Assembly: GCA_025201765.1 (NCBI GenBank)
Contig: MU623356.1
Coordinates: 186,001 to 250,000 of the forward strand
Direction: 5' to 3'
DNA length: 64,000 nucleotides
Source: Daldinia sp. FL1419
Lineage: Eukaryota; Ascomycota; Sordariomycetes; Xylariales; Hypoxylaceae
Position numbers and translations under genes: made by a program. This document shows, piece by piece, positions 1 through 14,106 of the stretch. The notes under the pieces were generated by a model. That model was given only the letters and a program-made list of their open reading frames with translations. It made no database searches and was not told where the DNA came from. Each line of letters begins with the position of its first letter. Position 1 is the stretch's first letter.

Positions 1-3000
1 AAGATAGATCTTACTATTGTCACCAACCCAGTGCCATTATATTACACGGAACATTCATGATGTGCGTTTTAATGTGTAGTCTGTTACGATGGAAGAAGCT
101 GGCTAAGCGGATGGCAGGTAAGGTCAGGGCGCATAATGTTGCCAGACAGGTAGGCATGAAGGCATGAAGGCATGGACAACAAGCCAGGTTTGGCCCCTTG
201 ATAGCGAACCTGTACTCCTATAGGTTAGTGAGAAATAGAAGCTCGTCCTTGAAGGCGCCTGTTCAATATAACCGAGGACATGATTCAAAGAATAACTTAG
301 TAACTACCTAGTATATCTTCCAATCAGCATCGATACGTGTGCGGCTATATAGTTGATATACGTATGCTTACGAGATTCTACGACACGGCAAGTCATTGCT
401 CCGGGCGTGCAGCCGCATTGTGTTACGCTACGGTCAATCTACGATGTCGTAGCAATGTACTCTATCGTAGCGAGAGAACTGAAGGCCGCATAATGGCGGC
501 CAGCGAGCAACTGCCGCAGGTTAACTAAATGGGCCAACCAGGTGGAAGCCTCTCCATCTATGCATCATATCTCAAGTGCGCCGGAGAATTAATTTAAAAA
601 GCGGCTACAACGGGGGCCTTTTCATCTGGCCGCTCCAGATCCGACCGTTACAGAAGATGGCTGGGCTGGGCTGGGCTGTCTGTAATTACTACACAACGGG
701 TTTAACGGCTCGAAAAGCCAACTGTCGGTTTGGCTACCATACATAGTCTCCCAGGGTCTAACCCTCCCCCGACGACATCACGATCTTGGTGCCGAGGGCC
801 GTGCATTGTACGGATGTGTGACAGATTTCCTCATGTTGGCGAGGCTATTACACGTCAAAGTCTTTTTTTTTTTCTTTCAGAGTCGTACCCGGTGACTGTA
901 ACATAACCAGCGGTAACACACATATACGGGATATTGAGGGGAAAAGAGCTCGAACCGGGAACGACTATAGTCGAGCTCGGCAGAACTCGGTATCCAAGGC
1001 TGGGCCTCGAGTTCCTAGCTTGGCGCTAGAAGCTACGTAACTATCGTTCTCTGATGGTAGGGAAGAAGGACGGGTTCTATTCTCTATGGATTCCGGGAGA
1101 TTAGGTTCCAGAGTCGACCCGTCGTACCTGTACATAGAGTAAGCAGCATGATGAAAAGCGCGAGAGGGTAGCTCGCAATTGCAACAGCAGCAAATTGCTT
1201 GGCAGGTGGTGTGTGGGTTTTATGAAGATAATTGCGTAGTCGCTTTGTTGGGAGTATGTCAAAATGCATGGCATATTGATATTAATGATATTATAAGTAT
1301 GCTTCGATGAAGATAGCTAAGATGGGCTTATTGCCAAGACTACGTGCGGATCTTTAACTCGCATTCTGGACAACGATATGTCAATAGCAAGGCTTAGAGC
1401 TAAGGCAGATCTCGTCTATGTAATATCTTGAGGGACACATATTTGAACAGTCGTTATTTAGCGCTTCCGATAGCCCTAGCGGTGGCTGGAAAGCTATAGA
1501 GATGAGCCCATCTTGGAATATTCCTTTTCGACATTGAGCACAGAATGGTCTTTGCAGGTCGAGTTCGGCGTATAAGCGATGTAACGACGGCTCGCGGAAG
1601 TTGTACCCTTGACCTTGAAGGGATCATCTCAACGGACCCCTGATTCCCTGTTTGTAACCCCCTCGGTGCGGTACCGTGCATCCCTGAAATGCGGGGGTAT
1701 AAGAGAGCAACGTTAATGATCGAATGGATTTTTTCGGGAAATGGTAGTTAGTGTCGGAGATAAGCTTGAAAAGGGGGCAAAGCGTTCACGACAAGGTTGA
1801 TTCGTTGGAGAACTTCTCTGATACCTTATACTTTCTACTTTTGGACGTTTAGGGAATGCTAGGGTATAGTCATAGAAACCCTCATCGTTTGAAAAGCGTT
1901 GAAAGTTATGGATGGATGATGGGAGAGAGAGATATATTATTAATCCTCCGGGTTTTGGGGTCTCATGCAGCTTTGACAGCCCTCTTCGAGCGCGGTCTCG
2001 AGCCCGTGAGGGGAAAAACGTGGTATCCGGGTGAGGAGTCCGTGTATGTAAACAGGGGGGGTTATTGAGTGAACTGCATCTTCGTCGACGACTTAATTAC
2101 ATACTATGTAGCTGATGTCACTTGTCTGTCGATCAGTTCGTCACGCTAACCAAAAGTCCATAAAGATTTCTTAGCTACAGACGACGACGACGCGTATCTT
2201 CGTATCTGATATTCTATGTAAGATGACTGGCGGAGTTATGTCGCAGTCATCGCATTTCAGCTATGCTAGGTAGGTAAGGTAGGTGTGTAATCTCGCGTCT
2301 GGTATAATTATAAGAGTGTTTAAAATGAGAAATTAGCTTGCGATCCTACTCTCTTGGACCGGGTATCTGATATAGGCAGGCCGAGCTTCCCCTCTCTCTT
2401 TCTATCTTGTGACATGATTTTAATATTTCACTTTAATAGATACCTTGTCTTGACTACCTAGGTACCTATATAGCGTTTATATGTCTATCCTACTAAACAC
2501 TGAGGATGAAAGAGGCGAATGCATGATTGTGAATAGCATGATTATAACCTGACGGGCTCTCCCTTAATCGTTTGTTCGGTGTCGAGTTGTACGTAGGCCG
2601 GCTTCGTAAAAATCTTGGTTGCACTTAGAGGTTCCTATCCCGTCGTTACAGTACCTGTCAACTTGACTCGGGAAACGGGTAGACCTTGTTCGATCGGAGT
2701 ATTAATGAACTCGCTACCTAAAAGCTGCCTCTGAAGGTGGATTTACATGTACTCCGCATGCAGTCAATTTACCCCCATTGTCCAGATCAAGGAAATGTGA
2801 TGATTTACCATTGCCGCTTTGGGATTGATGGTGTGTTAGTACTGTAACCCTCCCTTCCCCTACGCGTCTTCCAAGCTGCAACCGTAGTCATCCGCGCCGA
2901 CTGCGGGCAGACTTGCATATGTACACTGCTCTGAAAATAGCTCCCGTTGGTGCTGAAGCGAGATGTCATTTACTACAGCGCTTACCTGGTCCAATCTTGA

Positions 3001-6000
3001 TGCCAAGTCTTGAGCAATATACACCACTATCAAAGTCGCGCACGACGCTGAGGATTTAGAAGATCACGTACTTACGGTGTGATAGGGGCCATGGAGGCAG
3101 AGCAAATTGCTTCCTGTATTCGTTAATTAACGCTGTGGCTGCGGATAGCGTCATTTGGTATATATAATCTGTACTTAAGCCTTCGTTCATTTGCCTATTA
3201 TGTACCCTACAAACTTCTCATACATGAACTGCGCCTCCGGCTCCCCGGCTAGCGTCAAGAATGGCGATACCGGATTCGGCCGTTGTGGGTAATGATTCGA
3301 GGCAAATCTCGGAGAATATTTTCGGAGGCTAGGGCCGAGGAAAGATCCTCGTCAGTTCCTCGGGGCCTGTAGAAACGTGTTGATATTTTTTAGAACTATA
3401 GTTAACGTTATTGTATCTATATGTATTGTACAAAAGATTATCTAGCGAGCAAGGACCTCTGTAAAGAGACCAGGGTGGCTGGGTAGTGAGCATGGATCAT
3501 AGTCGCGCGTGGACGACAAGAAGGCAGGGTGCAGGAGCAGGGGTGGTAGACTCCGAAGAACTCCACGTTTCAATGATTTCCTGCAACTTGGAGAAGCGAG
3601 TCGCGCAATGATAGTCGTGGGTCCAAATGCAACAGTTTGGGCACATCGTAATTGACAACAGCAGACTCCGTACTCATGTGGAGATGGCAATACAGCGTTC
3701 TGCTCCAACAACGATACGAGAGGGTTTGGTCCAGATATTGGCAATGCTTATTGACTCGAGAAAGCTTGAATGGCAAACTAGTTGAACCACCGTTAGACTA
3801 TTGGCTTGGCTAGGGCCTAGGATGAAAATGGAGCTTTGAATGCATAAGGGATCATATTCTGTATGCATATGTGTCAATGCTTCAAGTAGACATGCATAAA
3901 CTAGATCTATACTCGATGATAAATCCATTAAGGGTCAGTTATGGTTTCCTTAGGAACATTCTCCAGTGTACTATCGTATAATGGTCTCTACGATGAGACT
4001 TCGAGAACGTCTAAGCATTTTCGAAGCCTTCCATGCCGATTCTATTCGGGAGAGCCCGTCGATGAAAACCTGGGTTTGTGAAACTAAATGTATTCATCTC
4101 AGTAATAATACACTTAATTACCATAAAGCCTAGCGAGCCCCAGTGCCTTGGATATAAACTTTTTGGCAAGATGGGGCTTAGGGGGATAATAGAATATGCC
4201 GAGCAATAATACCTAATAACATATCGGACATAGCCCGAGGCAGGGATTTCTGGAGTCTGAGTGGCTTAGTTGGGTTGTTATACACTGGTATGTATCTACA
4301 AGAATCAAGTAGACGATACCCAGGGGAACAAATACATGCTAGAAAAGAGGCTTGTACTTTACAAAGAACCGACTATACCTAACACTAAACCTTGGCTTTA
4401 TGGTCAACTTTGATAATAATGGGACGGAAAACCCGGGACTCTAGTACTCTATGGAGACTCTGGTACGTGTAGAGGTATCGAAGAATCCAAGTAACTACCT
4501 AACTGACTACGTAAATTTGATAGTAGCTTTTGATCCGCTCCCTACGTACAAAAGACTATTCTAGACGGCTAGCTCCGCGGCGAATGGGTTGCAATTGTAC
4601 CTAGCCTACCTACTTAGTTGTTTCTCCCTTCCGGTTCTCGGTCCCGTTCATTACAAAGTCGCTGCTACTATTGTTAAATGGGAACGGGCAAATATAATAC
4701 AATCTACTTTTCTAATGAAGCCTGGAATTGACTGTCTGTGTAGAGAGTGAGCAGGAAAAGGAGACGCGTTCGACAGGGGGTTACAGCGTATGTGGTGTAG
4801 AGTATTCGACTAATCGTGGCGAATTGGTCAGTAAACAGCACATAATAGCTAAACACTTCATCATGCTTACAACACCTGCCACACCTATTGCAATAGACTT
4901 GCTGGAGACCTGACAACGAGACTTGATCCTGCAATGGCGATACATCCAAAGAGAGGGCTGGAAGAAACTGTAGTAATGCACTGTACTCGTGCCTGGTAAC
5001 CCTGATTTTCCCTGCGTCCGTCTCTCTCGCCGTGGCGGGTACATTCCGAATAGTTTGCAAGTCTGGTTCCGCCCCTTGCGGGGGTTAAACAGCTTGGCTA
5101 CCTAGGTAAATATTCTCTGAGGATATTTCGACCCCCTGCCATAATATGATGTCTAAAGAGAGAAAGAAACACACACTACCTCGTAGTAATTCGTCTAATA
5201 TTTCTAGATCTAATAGAGAAGCATAAATTTGTATCGACAGGCCTACACGAGGCTGCAGCCGAAGTCTATACCGTGCTGCCCGGCTCCGGCGTTTACCAAC
5301 ACATCACCAAGAGCTGCACAATGCGCTTCTGTCACACCTATCTCCTGAGTTGGCAAGCGGAGACGCTCTGGCCGTGATATCGACGAATCTGTACAAGAGG
5401 CCTTATACTACGTTGAATTGTATAGGGAAACTACAGCAGAGTTATTCTTACTCGAAACAGTCACGGAATCAGGACTCGCGATCGATTAAGCAAATAATTC
5501 TTGTATTTTTATTGTTTGCCAAGCTCGTAGTAAGTTGAGTCACATTGCAGATTTTAGGCCTAGCATTGCAGTGATGCTTTTCATATCTATTGTACTCTAG
5601 CAATTAGGGGGATTCTTGAGGAGTTGCTCATGGGCAGGGTTTATCGTAATATCAAAACTCCAGGGGCGAATCCATTAGCCCCTTGGTGTGCGCAAAAACC
5701 GCAAAAATAGTATGTAGAAACAAAGGGGAACCTAGAGGGGTAGAAGCGGTAAGAGTGGGAAAACCAATGACGCAGAATAGCCTCCATTTGGGTATCTTTC
5801 AGAGAAGTGCTTTTGAAATCCCGTATTCCCAATACAAACTCAAGAGGGCGCGAGCCGGTGGAAATACGACTGTGTGTGTGTGTCAAAAAAAGCCCTCACC
5901 ATGCATCAATTTCCCTGAAAAACAAAATCAAACAATACCAATCCACACACGCACGCACATATTCACACACATACCAACGCCGCCTTGCCTGCCCTGCCGG

Positions 6001-6307
6001 TAAACTGGAGAAATCCCACTTCGATGCAATGTTCCGTACGATGCCTGACGAATATTTTTTTTGGAAAAGGAATTAAAAATGATTGGGTTGGCCGCGTAAT
6101 TTGTAGAAATGCCGTCATGAAGTGCCAACGTGAGAAATTTGCAATAATTATTATTCTAAGCCGCTGAAATGTTCGTCGATCTCGAGCCAAAGGGGGTTAT
6201 GAACTGTTTTGTTGGTAGTATTCATCATCCGTGGGGTGACGAAGCCCCTGGCAGCACTGGTAATTCTGCTGGTAGTAATTATGCCAATATAAGCCGTCCG
6301 ACCAACC
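1..6307. other. Gene-poor intergenic region (left edge)
   Basis: No open frame here looks like a conserved protein. The longest (about 80-120 codons) overlap one another on both strands, have no recognisable domain and no plausible splice partners. Two exact copies of the dispersed palindrome TACCTAGGTA lie at 2455 and 5099. Short homopolymer and CA-rich tracts occur, for example 5870-5960. The right part should hold the 3' UTR of vosA. I see no tRNA or transposon. Confidence 0.6.
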
Positions 6308-8018
6308 CTAGTGGTCTTGTTGCGTCTTATTAACCATATGGTTGAGGTGATGGTCGAACGAATCGGCACCACCAATAGGATATGATCCATTCAAACCTTC
6401 TGATGGCATTGTTGCCGTCAACGGTGTTCCTAAACCGTGCTCTCGAAGACTGCCGTGATCGTAAGCATTTTGAATGCTTTGATACGGCCCTTGATTAGTG
6501 TAAGGAGACTGATGAGTCGGATGTGCGTTCGAAGTCGGGGGTGCTGTAGTATACATATTAGGGCCTACTGGTGACGCGGTTCCTGATGGCGGCGCACCGT
6601 TTAGAGGACCGTGCGACCTAGGAGAGACACTATGTATCGGTGAAGCCAAAGCTGATTGGGGGTGATGAGGTGGAATTGGAGCGAGATTTAACGGCGGATT
6701 ATTTCCCGTATTGGAACCCGCTGTAAATATAAACGGGTGCGAGGAATTTTGTGTAGCAGGATTGCTGAACTGAATCGGCGAGTGATTTATTGGCGACTGT
6801 CGTTCGAACCCATGAGGTCCCTGGGCGAGGGGAGAGAAATGGGTGTCGATACGACCCGTTGGTGGAGGCATCGACACCGTTGCTGCCGACGTTGGTGGTC
6901 CCGTAGTTACGGACCCTAGGTACGTCTGAGGAGGATAGTTAGACCAACGCATTTCTGGGCCTTCTTGCGTAGGAGTCCCGGGATTAATCGTAGCGTATTC
7001 TGCCCGGTGCCTCTTCGCTACGGGTTCGTCTGCATAGTCATGGTATTGCCTGTCGTCGATTTGTGGCATGCCACCATTCTGTGAAGCACTCCCCTGCCTG
7101 TGCGCTGTTTGCTTATCCATCTGATCCGTCATACGTAGATTTTTCTTCTTGTTTGCAATCTGCCTCGAATCCTTGCGTAATCGAAGGCGAACTCCTTGGT
7201 CGCTGAAAGACCGTGTAAGAAAGGTCGATTCTGCCATCCCGGGGAATGCCCTGCCGGCGTGGACTTTGAAAGGGTCACTCGTCACCGAGCAGATGGTTAT
7301 CCAGAACTCGCCATCCTCCAGATTATCCATCGTCATTTGTAGCAGATCAAAGCGGATAACGTATTCTCCCTCACTTTTGATCGTCAGGTCACCAAACACA
7401 AAGAACGCGCCCTCCTTGTTTGTGGGATCCTTCAACCGATGTAAGGACGATACTGTTGTCCCCGCCATCATATTAGCTGGCGGAGTAGCTTGCCCACTCG
7501 GGCCTGGGGGATGGGCATATTCGAGATACGCAACCGCTATTAGATATGGGCCTGAAAGGGGGTTAGTAATCTAGACGTCTCGAAGCACGATTTTAACTCA
7601 CTTTGCCGATATACACCATCGGGATCCTCGTCGCTCGGAACGTGAAGTTGGAGAATAGGAGGCGGGTCCACGGGCTTACGGTCTACAGAAGTCAGTATCT
7701 AGTCAAACAAATCATAATAGTCAGACAATACCTTTGTCTTTGCCGTTGGCAGCTTTAGCCATTGTCGGTTGTTGCAAAACTTCTAAGCGATATGTTTCAG
7801 GACTGCCAAAAGTTAGTACGAGTTTCGAAAAGACCTAGCGAATAAATGAGCGGTTATTCTACCTACCGTTGAGGTTGAGGGCCACTCTGTTGCGGGTGTG
7901 GTTGATGATGAACCTGGGTTGCTGATAAAGGAGGCATGGCTGGGCTCATTGCTGGCATATAGCCAGGGCCAGGTCCATGTCCGACCCAATGGCCGCTTTG
8001 ATGAGCATGAAACGCCAT
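6308..8018 (-). CDS. vosA: VosA, velvet-family developmental regulator
   Basis: Velvet transcription factor; in Aspergillus VosA controls spore maturation, trehalose content and repression of conidiation in the nucleus, often with VelB. Four exons join in frame: 8018-7867, 7802-7732, 7682-7602 and 7551-6308, about 515 aa, with introns of 64, 49 and 50 bp. An in-frame TAA lies just upstream of the chosen ATG. A His/Gln/Pro-rich N-terminus (1-50) is followed by the velvet domain (about 52-235), with the motifs RKPVDPPPILQL, QSPYL, SSLHRLKDPTN, FFVFGDL and FPGMAESTFLTRSFSDQG. The SSLHRLKD...FFVFGDL wording fits VosA better than VelB, VelC or VeA. A basic AKRHR motif near residue 279 is a likely NLS, and the long C-terminal tail is rich in Pro, Ser, Asn and His. 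Family assignment is firm; the VosA subtype rests on remembered motifs. Confidence 0.92.
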
Positions 8019-11000
8019 TTCTACTTGTGATAATGATACAAGTTAACGCTTTGCTCCGTTTTATCGTTATTCACAATTCCAAAACCAAGCAGACTTACGA
8101 GAATTGTCGTGCAATAACTCATGTGCAAATGGCAAGGCACTTTTTAGATAATCGTGAATTGGCTCACCCAAAGTCGACAACCCGAATAGATGACCTTTTA
8201 TCTTGTTAGCAAGGCAACGGCAAACAATGTCAACAAAGTGGAAGGAAGAAAATGTTAAGACGAGGGGTTTGCAGCCCATACGAGCATCACCCGGGGAAAA
8301 AGTCCTTTACTTGGAACCAGACCACCAGGAATCTCCTCTCCCATGGCCCGAATCAGAGGGCTTCATATAGAAATCAAAGATGAAGGTTAGAAAAACTAAC
8401 TTTTACGAGTCCTGTACCCTTAGTCCACCTATAACCACAAGTCTTGTGTATACCAATGTTTCCGTACTGCAAATTCTTCGAAACTTAAACACACTAGATC
8501 GTGATCCAATCGTCCACGAGATGACGATGCGTGTTTAGTGTGCCGAGTCCAATAAAATGTAACCAACTGATCTTTCATCCGAAATGTAATTAGTACTGAA
8601 TAGGCTGATAACTGCGTGATCCCAGACAATATTTGTACGAAAAGACACCTGCTGGACAACAAATTTCGTGTAGAAAAAAGGCAATTATTATATCCTCTTT
8701 TCTTGCGTGAACGTTCAACCCCTCTCTTCCTTGATTCCTAAATTCTTTCGTTTCCGTAACCTCTCTTCGACAGCGGGTTAAAGAAAAACCCAAGCACCCC
8801 TTCCGCCAGTCGTCAGCAGATAATGCAATAGCAACTTTGTTGTAGAAAGTTAATCAGTGGCTGGTAAGTCTTGTTTTCACGCAATCCTAATCACAAGCCA
8901 ACCTAATTAGAAAAAAAAAATGCGCTGGCCATTCAAATGCAAATTTCCTACTTCGACTTTTCAAAGAAGCGGCAGTGACGTATTGTTACCCGCAGAATAT
9001 TGTTAACAGGCGCATGACTATGTAAGTAAATCCAGGAACTAGTACCGTAGCGAGTAGGTAAACTCGGTCCCCGATCTCCTACAGTCGAATCTGCTTTGAG
9101 GCCGTGGGACTGCGGCTGTAATTGGCAATTAGAGACAGGCGTAAGGTTCTAGTTTGTACCTCGTTCGTGGACTCAAGCAATTTGGTTTGATGGGTCGCAG
9201 GGCGAAGCTAGGGAGGTTAGGCGGGACAGCCAAGTACACGGAGGCAAAGGGGTTGGGACGGGCGTAATTCAGTAGGAAAATCAGACGAGAGATATGACCA
9301 GGGGCCTTTTATCGTTCCGCGATGCTCTGTTCGACTTGCAAGATTTGCGACGGATGGCCTAATAATATCCCTTAAGAATTGCTTTGCTAATGGCTAGCTA
9401 TGGGAATTAGTTTCTAGGGTCCCGCGACTTCGCATTCGTAAAGCAATAGTCTTCTACCGTTTTGGTCCGCACGCGAATTAGACGATACCGAAGGTAATCG
9501 AGGGGCGCTCCGAAGACGTTAGATAGTCAAGATGTCACTCTCCCAAGCCGATGGGTCCAGACAACCCCGTACTGGTAGTTGAAGGTGTAGACTGAGACCT
9601 GAGTTCGTGATCTCGGGGAGGTCACAAGCTAAGAATATTACCGTTGCTCGAGCCGATCTTAGAAAGATAGTGAAAGATTCCTCTTGCCCGGTGATATTGG
9701 TACGAGTTAGCTTAGGCGAATTGAGGTTAACCGTAGGTCTGGCAATGCAATCCCGAAGTTGTACGAGTGCAGTGAGAGGTTCCAACTTAGGAAGATGAGA
9801 TAGAAAAGAAAGGTGATTCGGCAGGGTGTGCGATAGCTTCGTGGGGGTCTTTCCGCTTTCCGGGATATTCCAGCAACATCGATAGTGTGGTCGTGCAAAG
9901 GAGATATAAACCGTCGATACCGTAGCCAGGTTTCCCAGAAGGTCGTCGATAAGGCCAGTAAGGAATCGATAATCAAGACAACACGACGTCCTCGTGGTGA
10001 CTGTTTAGAAGGCGAATCTGGAGCTTGTCCTGTATTTGGGTGGATTTACGATGTGGAGAAGAATAAACTATGTATGGTATATCATGCTACCAACGGAAAG
10101 GCATAGGCTAGACAATATGTACGTCTCAAGAATGTACAAATGGCACAGTAGGTATTCAACGCAAACGATTGTGGTATGATCTGGCCAATAACTGCAGAAA
10201 GCTCCAGAGAAAAATGCCAACATTAAGCACTGTGATTGTACGGGGGAATGACGATGGTGGGCCCTAAAGGTCTAGGGGATCAACCGGTAAGTACTCGACC
10301 CTCGAGGGTAGACCCTAAGGAGATAGATACCCTTGATAGATGTACACGAAGCTCGACCACGTTGTACTGTGAGTTCATGATTGGTATAATAAGAGGTACC
10401 CTACCTAGGCTCCGCCTTGGCTGCTGGTACCTCATACACCTCATACCGAAAGAGCTGGCCTCTGCTGACGAAACCATGCCTCAAGTTATATAAAAGTACA
10501 CATACTTGCTCTGGCAGGGGTTAGCTGCAGGAGGAATACCTCGCATCGAGGTACAGCAACAAGCCTGCATGGGGCGTTGTCAACGTTGTCAACGTCGAAA
10601 TACTATGTGGTAGAGAGCGACAGGGGGGAGGGGGGCGACCCTTCAAGCTTTTGCATCCGTCCAGAGATGTAGTGTATGTATGTATGTATTGTACGTATTG
10701 TACATACATGGGCCGCCTGTTCATCTGTCTGTGCTCTGCAGCCGACAGGTGAGGGATTGATGGTGGCACTCCCGCACCAGACCTCTCGAACGCGGAACCC
10801 CAACGCGCCTATTGTACGCGCTTCTTTTCCATTCCCCACGTGCGTATATATGGTACGGCAGGATATAAGTAGATATTAGATATCGAGTGTGAGTGCTCTT
10901 AAGATTTCCCAATAATACCAATAATACTACTAATATAACTAACAGGGAGAAAGCGGATAGGAGTAGGGGTTCAAATGAGATTTGGGAATATACTGGAGCC

Positions 11001-11628
11001 TGGTTGGTTATATGCGGACTCTTTCAGATTTTGAACCGGCGAGAAGAAGCTGGCACAGTGTGCAGTCCGCCAACCCGAACCCCGGCTTGTACGGCCTGTA
11101 AGTTATGTACGTACGTTAGGCATATCAAGATATTTCTTCCAGAATGCATATCATATAGTAGAGAAGGAAGGAGAGAAAAAGGACCAGAAGAAGAGACAGA
11201 AGCAGAGAGATGAAAAAACCTACCACACAAACGCATACGGTAGCAAGTAGCGGGTGACAAGACTGGTAGGAGACCGGGAGGCATCAAAAGGTACAAGACC
11301 CCTTCTAGAGCCGAACAGTAAGTGCAGATATGCGCGAAAGAACTACGCCCCCTCGCATGCGAAGTGGAGGGACGTGGACGGTGAAGACAGAAATGCTCCA
11401 CTACCCATCAAAATGTGTAATCCGCGGGCAGTGCCAAGTATGGTACATGAATTGCATCGTCCCTCTTTAAAGTAGCTTCGAGGAGGGCCGATGCCACCTA
11501 GTAATTAACGCCGTCCAAGTATAGGTACGTTTTCCGGCACCCCATGTACTTAAAAAAAGATCTGCCATGGCCCATAAGTCTATGGTCAATGATCCGTGGC
11601 ACGTTCTTTTAAAGAAAACAATAAAGGT

Positions 11629-11682
11629 GACTAGGAACGACTAGGAACGGCTAGGAACGACTAGGAGTGACCAGGAATGACT
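11629..11682. repeat. 10-bp tandem repeat, about 5 copies
   Basis: The unit GACTAGGAAC is repeated about five times head to tail. The first three copies are nearly perfect and the last two diverge (GACTAGGAGT, GACCAGGAAT). It lies in non-coding DNA. Confidence 0.85.
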
Positions 11683-14065
11683 TGCCGGTATGTAGAAAAG
11701 ACCACTTGGGTTAAATTAACCCAGCAGGTTTTTTCTTCGTGTTATTTCTCTTCCTTATTTTATTTCTCCTTTCGTCCCTCGTCCCTCATCTTCTCTCGTA
11801 ATCATAAGAAGCCGATGCCCTGCCGAGCGTGACATGCTCCCACATCTGGTTGATTAGGTGTGGGCAATATTCAGTAGTGTACTGCGTTAGGTCGCTGTCC
11901 CGTTACATTCATGTGGCCATGGAAGATCTGAATTCGCCGAATCAGCTTAGCCACCTGGTCCGCAGAAGAATGCCGCGCCCAGAAAAAAAAAGCAGATTAA
12001 CCAAGCCCAAACCCAGAAAGAAGATGCATAACTAGAGGATTAGTTGGTTAAGCTTGCTGGCTGGCTGGCTGGTTAGCTACGGGTCTACCGCTAACTGGAC
12101 CAGGCTATCCGTTTTCTTATTCCAAGATCGGACGGAATCTCTAGCCGTTGGCCTGGACCGGCTGTGTTTCAGAAGCTTCTACGGCCCATGTCCAGAATGC
12201 GCATGGAAGAGAAGCCATCAAACGCTAAAATGGGTAGGACGATCCGACCTTCAGCACCTCCAGGTTAACACGCGCGGCATCCATCTCTTCCCCCTACCTT
12301 AAAATGCTGACATCTGCTGTAGCACGTCAAAACTTTAGGGTTGGTCGGATGTCGTGCTGCAAGGCCCCAAGAGATTTTGACATGGTTCAGGGTTCTACCT
12401 AGACTAATAATAAAGGGGTAGCGTTCATGTGGCGAAGTAATCTTTTCGGGTTCCTGAATCCCTAGGTTAAGCCCTAGCTCGTCCAAATATTATGGCCTTA
12501 TCAGTGTGGACAAGACGAATACCTTGAAAAGAAGAAAAAGCAAAGAAAAGAAAAGAAAATAGGGAAAACATAATACGTAGTAGGTAGCGGTTAGCGGTAG
12601 CGGCAGCGGCAGCGATAATGGTGGTGGTAGTAACGACAGCGGCATGACAACTGCTATGCCAAATGGAGCCCCCGTAAAACTACCTGGAGAGCGGCCGAAT
12701 CCATATACAGCATTAGATCATTGTTCTAGAAAGAGTAGGAGGACTGAGAACCAGGCTAGACTAATGCAAGCTTGCTGGCGCCGATTCGCTAAGACTCCCA
12801 AGCTAGAGCTATACTTTTATCCTGCGTTCCTTTCATCTACCCCGGCGTCGCGAGAAGACGAATATACACCACAATGGCTCAAGCATCGTAGCTTATCAGA
12901 CTTATACATATTACCTATATGCGTTAGGTACCTACGAAATAAGATCAGACTGCCAGTTATAGAATCATGCAGTGACACAATACACCAGGCGTGTCATGTT
13001 CAATGAAACTAGGACACGTGAGAATGCCAGGACTCAAATGTGTTTAGCAATAAGCCAGAGAGGCTTTCATCCACATCCCACATTGCCACTTTAAGATAGG
13101 TTAGTACCGATGGACCAAGGTGTAATAAAAAACCATCTGGATTAGGAAAGGATAGTGACCAAGATTAAAACAGAATGAGCCAAGAGAGGTATTTGGAAGG
13201 ACAAGCAGACGCCTGACGTTTTGTCCAGATCTTGGTCGGCCATTTTAGCCATGTACGTAAGAGCGCCACGGAGCTTCACACATCTGGGGGGAAAGATTGG
13301 GCGAGAGATGAGGAGATGCACTATCGATGCGTTATCCTTGCTTCCTTTTTTTTTCCTCTTTTTTTTCATGTAGGTAAGTAGACCTGGTAAGAAGTAGGTA
13401 AGTATAGGTAGATAGTTATAGAGAGGGTAATGCCCGTACGCCTTCTTGGAGTTGAGATAGGCTTCGGCAAAGCAGCCCTCAAACCAGAGATCCTGGGTTA
13501 CCTAAAGATTTGGCGCAACACGAACCGGCATTGATGCCCTAGCCAGCCTGGATAGCGGCAGAGCTAGACTACGTAGCTAGGACTTAAAGCCAGGACTACC
13601 CGGGACGAAGAAGCACGCTTGTACTTTAGCTCTTGCGGTTCGCGGCCGCCAAGGCATTGACCTGCGCAATGCATAGAGAGCTGCATCGCGCGTAGCCTTT
13701 CGGATGGCCGTAACATGTGAGGCCAGCTGTCAAAGCAGCATCGGGCATCCCAAACTTGTCACGTTCTTGACCCTGCATAGTACATCAAATAGGCATAGTA
13801 CATACTGCATACCGCATGCCGCTGAGTACGGATGGGTGTATCTGCGTATAGGTATGCATTTGTGTACTGATCTTGTCGGGAAGACGGAGATCAGGCCGGA
13901 GTCTGGAGCTCCAGAAGGAGAAAATTCCCAACGCATATATGGCTGACAGTACAAGATGATAAGATGATTCGTTACTCATGCACTCGCGGGAGATCATTAC
14001 AGCCATGACAATACTGATCGATGATGACGATGACACCGTCGAAGGATGATGCGATATATTGCGAG

Positions 14066-14106
<41 letters not shown>
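14066..14106. repeat. Compound (AC)n(AG)n microsatellite
   Basis: About eight AC dinucleotides run directly into about twelve GA dinucleotides, in non-coding DNA. Confidence 0.95.

Noticed and set aside
3442..3928. Overlapping minus-strand frames of 68-100 codons
   Set aside because: Three mutually overlapping frames without recognisable motifs; typical of chance.
1..6307. RIP-mutated transposon relics
   Set aside because: The region is not strongly AT-biased or TpA-rich by eye and shows no transposase or reverse-transcriptase fragments or long terminal repeats.
6308..8018. Assignment of the velvet protein to VelB, VelC or VeA
   Set aside because: VelB carries a long insertion inside its velvet domain and VQQPIRARMCGFG-type motifs that are not seen here; SSLHRLKD, FFVFGDL and QSPYL fit VosA better.
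12644..13006. 120-codon plus-strand frame as a gene
   Set aside because: No domain, signal or splice partners; composition is that of non-coding DNA with chance absence of stops.
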